Below, piece by piece: positions 63,225-64,000 of a stretch of DNA of 64,000 nucleotides (the stretch's first letter is position 1; every line of letters starts with the position of its first letter). The notes below the pieces were generated by a model. The model was not told the origin of the DNA. It made no database searches and saw nothing but the letters and a program-made list of their open reading frames with translations. The DNA is from a bacterium 336/3 (GTDB lineage: Bacteria > Bacteroidota > Bacteroidia > Cytophagales > Thermonemataceae), in assembly GCA_001281695.1 (NCBI GenBank), contig LJIE01000001.1:2060586-2124585 (forward strand), read 5' to 3'. The translations under genes were made by a program, and so were the position numbers.

Positions 63225-63992
63225 ATGAAATACGTAGCTTCAATCTTGGGAATTATCATTATAGGTTATGGGATTCTGTCCACTTCTCTATTTTTCTTTC
63301 CTGATAAAACCAAATGTATGCAAGAAAACGCATATCTTACCAAAACGCAGTGGCAACAAATGGGAGGTTTTGAAAAATATACCCCCGACAAACTCCGATT
63401 GGGTTGTTGGAGTACGGCTCTTGCTCAAATAGCTTATTATCATAAATTAAAACCTTATGGACAGGTGCAATATACTTCTAGACAAGGTTATAAAATCAAT
63501 GAAACTATGGATGGCAATCAGTTCTCTTTAGAGAAATTCACCAATACTATTGATCAAAATACTCCTCAAGAAATTAAAGAACAACTTGCCAAATACAATT
63601 ATTATGCTGCCTTGATTGTTCAAAAAGACTTTGGAACAGACCGATATATGAATAAATTGGCTCCAGCAAGCTTGTTTGAAAAAAATTATCGTGTAAAAGT
63701 AAGTCGTTATATTGCTTGGCATAATTTTGTACCTTACAGATTGGGTAAATTAGAGCAAATTATTTATGAAGAAATTAATGAAAAAAGACCTGTTTTTTTG
63801 CATTTTGCTAATCTAAAAGACTTTGGGCATTCTGTCGTGGTAGATGGCTATTGTTATAAAAATGGACGCTTTATGGTACACACCAATCAGGGGCAGGGTG
63901 GAGGAGATGATGGGTGGTATGATTTTTATAAAGGAATTATCAAGCCTGATGACAATGCTCTCAGAGTGGTTTACACTTTTCAACCTTATTAA
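63225..63992 (+). CDS. Membrane-anchored C10/C39-like cysteine peptidase
   Basis: This 255-residue protein has an N-terminal membrane helix (VASILGIIIIGYGILSTSLFFF) and a peptidase domain. Cys61 lies in LGCWSTALAQIAYYH, like the nucleophile segment of streptopain-type C10 enzymes, and His202 in GHSVVVDGY, followed by HTNQGQGGGDDGWYDF (the typical His/Gly-rich end of C10). C39 folding is also possible. 27 nt after the S41 gene; likely cotranscribed. Ends at the window edge with 8 nt left. Confidence 0.75.
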   Translation: MKYVASILGIIIIGYGILSTSLFFFPDKTKCMQENAYLTKTQWQQMGGFEKYTPDKLRLGCWSTALAQIAYYHKLKPYGQVQYTSRQGYKINETMDGNQFSLEKFTNTIDQNTPQEIKEQLAKYNYYAALIVQKDFGTDRYMNKLAPASLFEKNYRVKVSRYIAWHNFVPYRLGKLEQIIYEEINEKRPVFLHFANLKDFGHSVVVDGYCYKNGRFMVHTNQGQGGGDDGWYDFYKGIIKPDDNALRVVYTFQPY

Positions 63993-64000
63993 ATGTATTT

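Noticed and set aside
1-64000. CRISPR array, rRNA or tRNA genes
   Set aside because: No regularly spaced repeats or RNA-gene hallmarks found by eye; absence of tRNAs should be confirmed with tRNAscan-SE.

Overview
The window is AT-rich bacterial chromosome, most likely from a Cytophagales-type member of the Bacteroidota. The evidence is the set of families (DUF4270 lipoprotein, TonB receptor, a lipase with a type IX secretion tail, a 7TMR-SpoIIE regulator, a stand-alone glycogen-synthase N-domain beside panC), promoters of the Bacteroidota type (TTTG, about 20 nt, TAnnTTTG), weak ribosome binding sites and many short convergent-gene hairpins. I see no rRNA, tRNA, CRISPR array, transposase or integrase. 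No stretch longer than about 300 nt lacks a gene.

Layout. 1-483 is the start of an ABC ATPase cut by the window edge. 1-4.6 kb holds three TerD-domain genes with a PD-(D/E)XK nuclease-like gene inserted among them, then an HNH endonuclease. 4.6-14.4 kb is mostly core: a TIGR03032-like protein, rimO, an outer-membrane protein, glmS, a DUF4270 lipoprotein, a GlgA-like N-domain, panC and lpxK. 14.5-30 kb is mixed: a DUF4132 HEAT-repeat protein, a TetR/thioesterase pair with matching palindromic operators, a desaturase, a racemase, a TonB receptor, a class I amidotransferase, a DUF3370-like lipoprotein, a papain-like protease and a terpene-cyclase-like toroid protein. 30.3-33.1 kb is a divergent metal-homeostasis locus (MerC and DUF3299-like genes facing a LolD/FtsX-type ABC exporter with a His-rich loop) around a 25-bp palindrome that contains both divergent -7 boxes. 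33-48 kb carries a T9SS lipase, a universal stress protein, a SpoIIE phosphatase sensor, endonuclease V with two exported proteins, accC/accB, a uridine phosphorylase and a sodium symporter. 47.1-51.9 kb has a VWA/zincin protein, a TPR-Imm51 protein, an aminopeptidase and a DUF3108 protein.

52.1-59.0 kb is the most accessory-looking part. Seven genes lie on the minus strand: two seven-bladed propeller lipoproteins, a small CrtO-like membrane protein, two zincin-like exported proteins, an AraC regulator and an unknown. The small membrane gene is bounded by repeats that behave like integron cassette (attC) boundaries. These include a 36-nt direct repeat and a 10-nt complementary pair placed as expected for the two ends of one roughly 596-bp cassette. 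This is the best candidate for an undescribed element, a cluster of attC-like sites without an integrase.

The right end holds a pirin, a cardiolipin-synthase-like PLD protein and a tandem pair of exported proteases (S41 and C10-like). All functional statements rest on motif reading by eye. No database search or folding was run.
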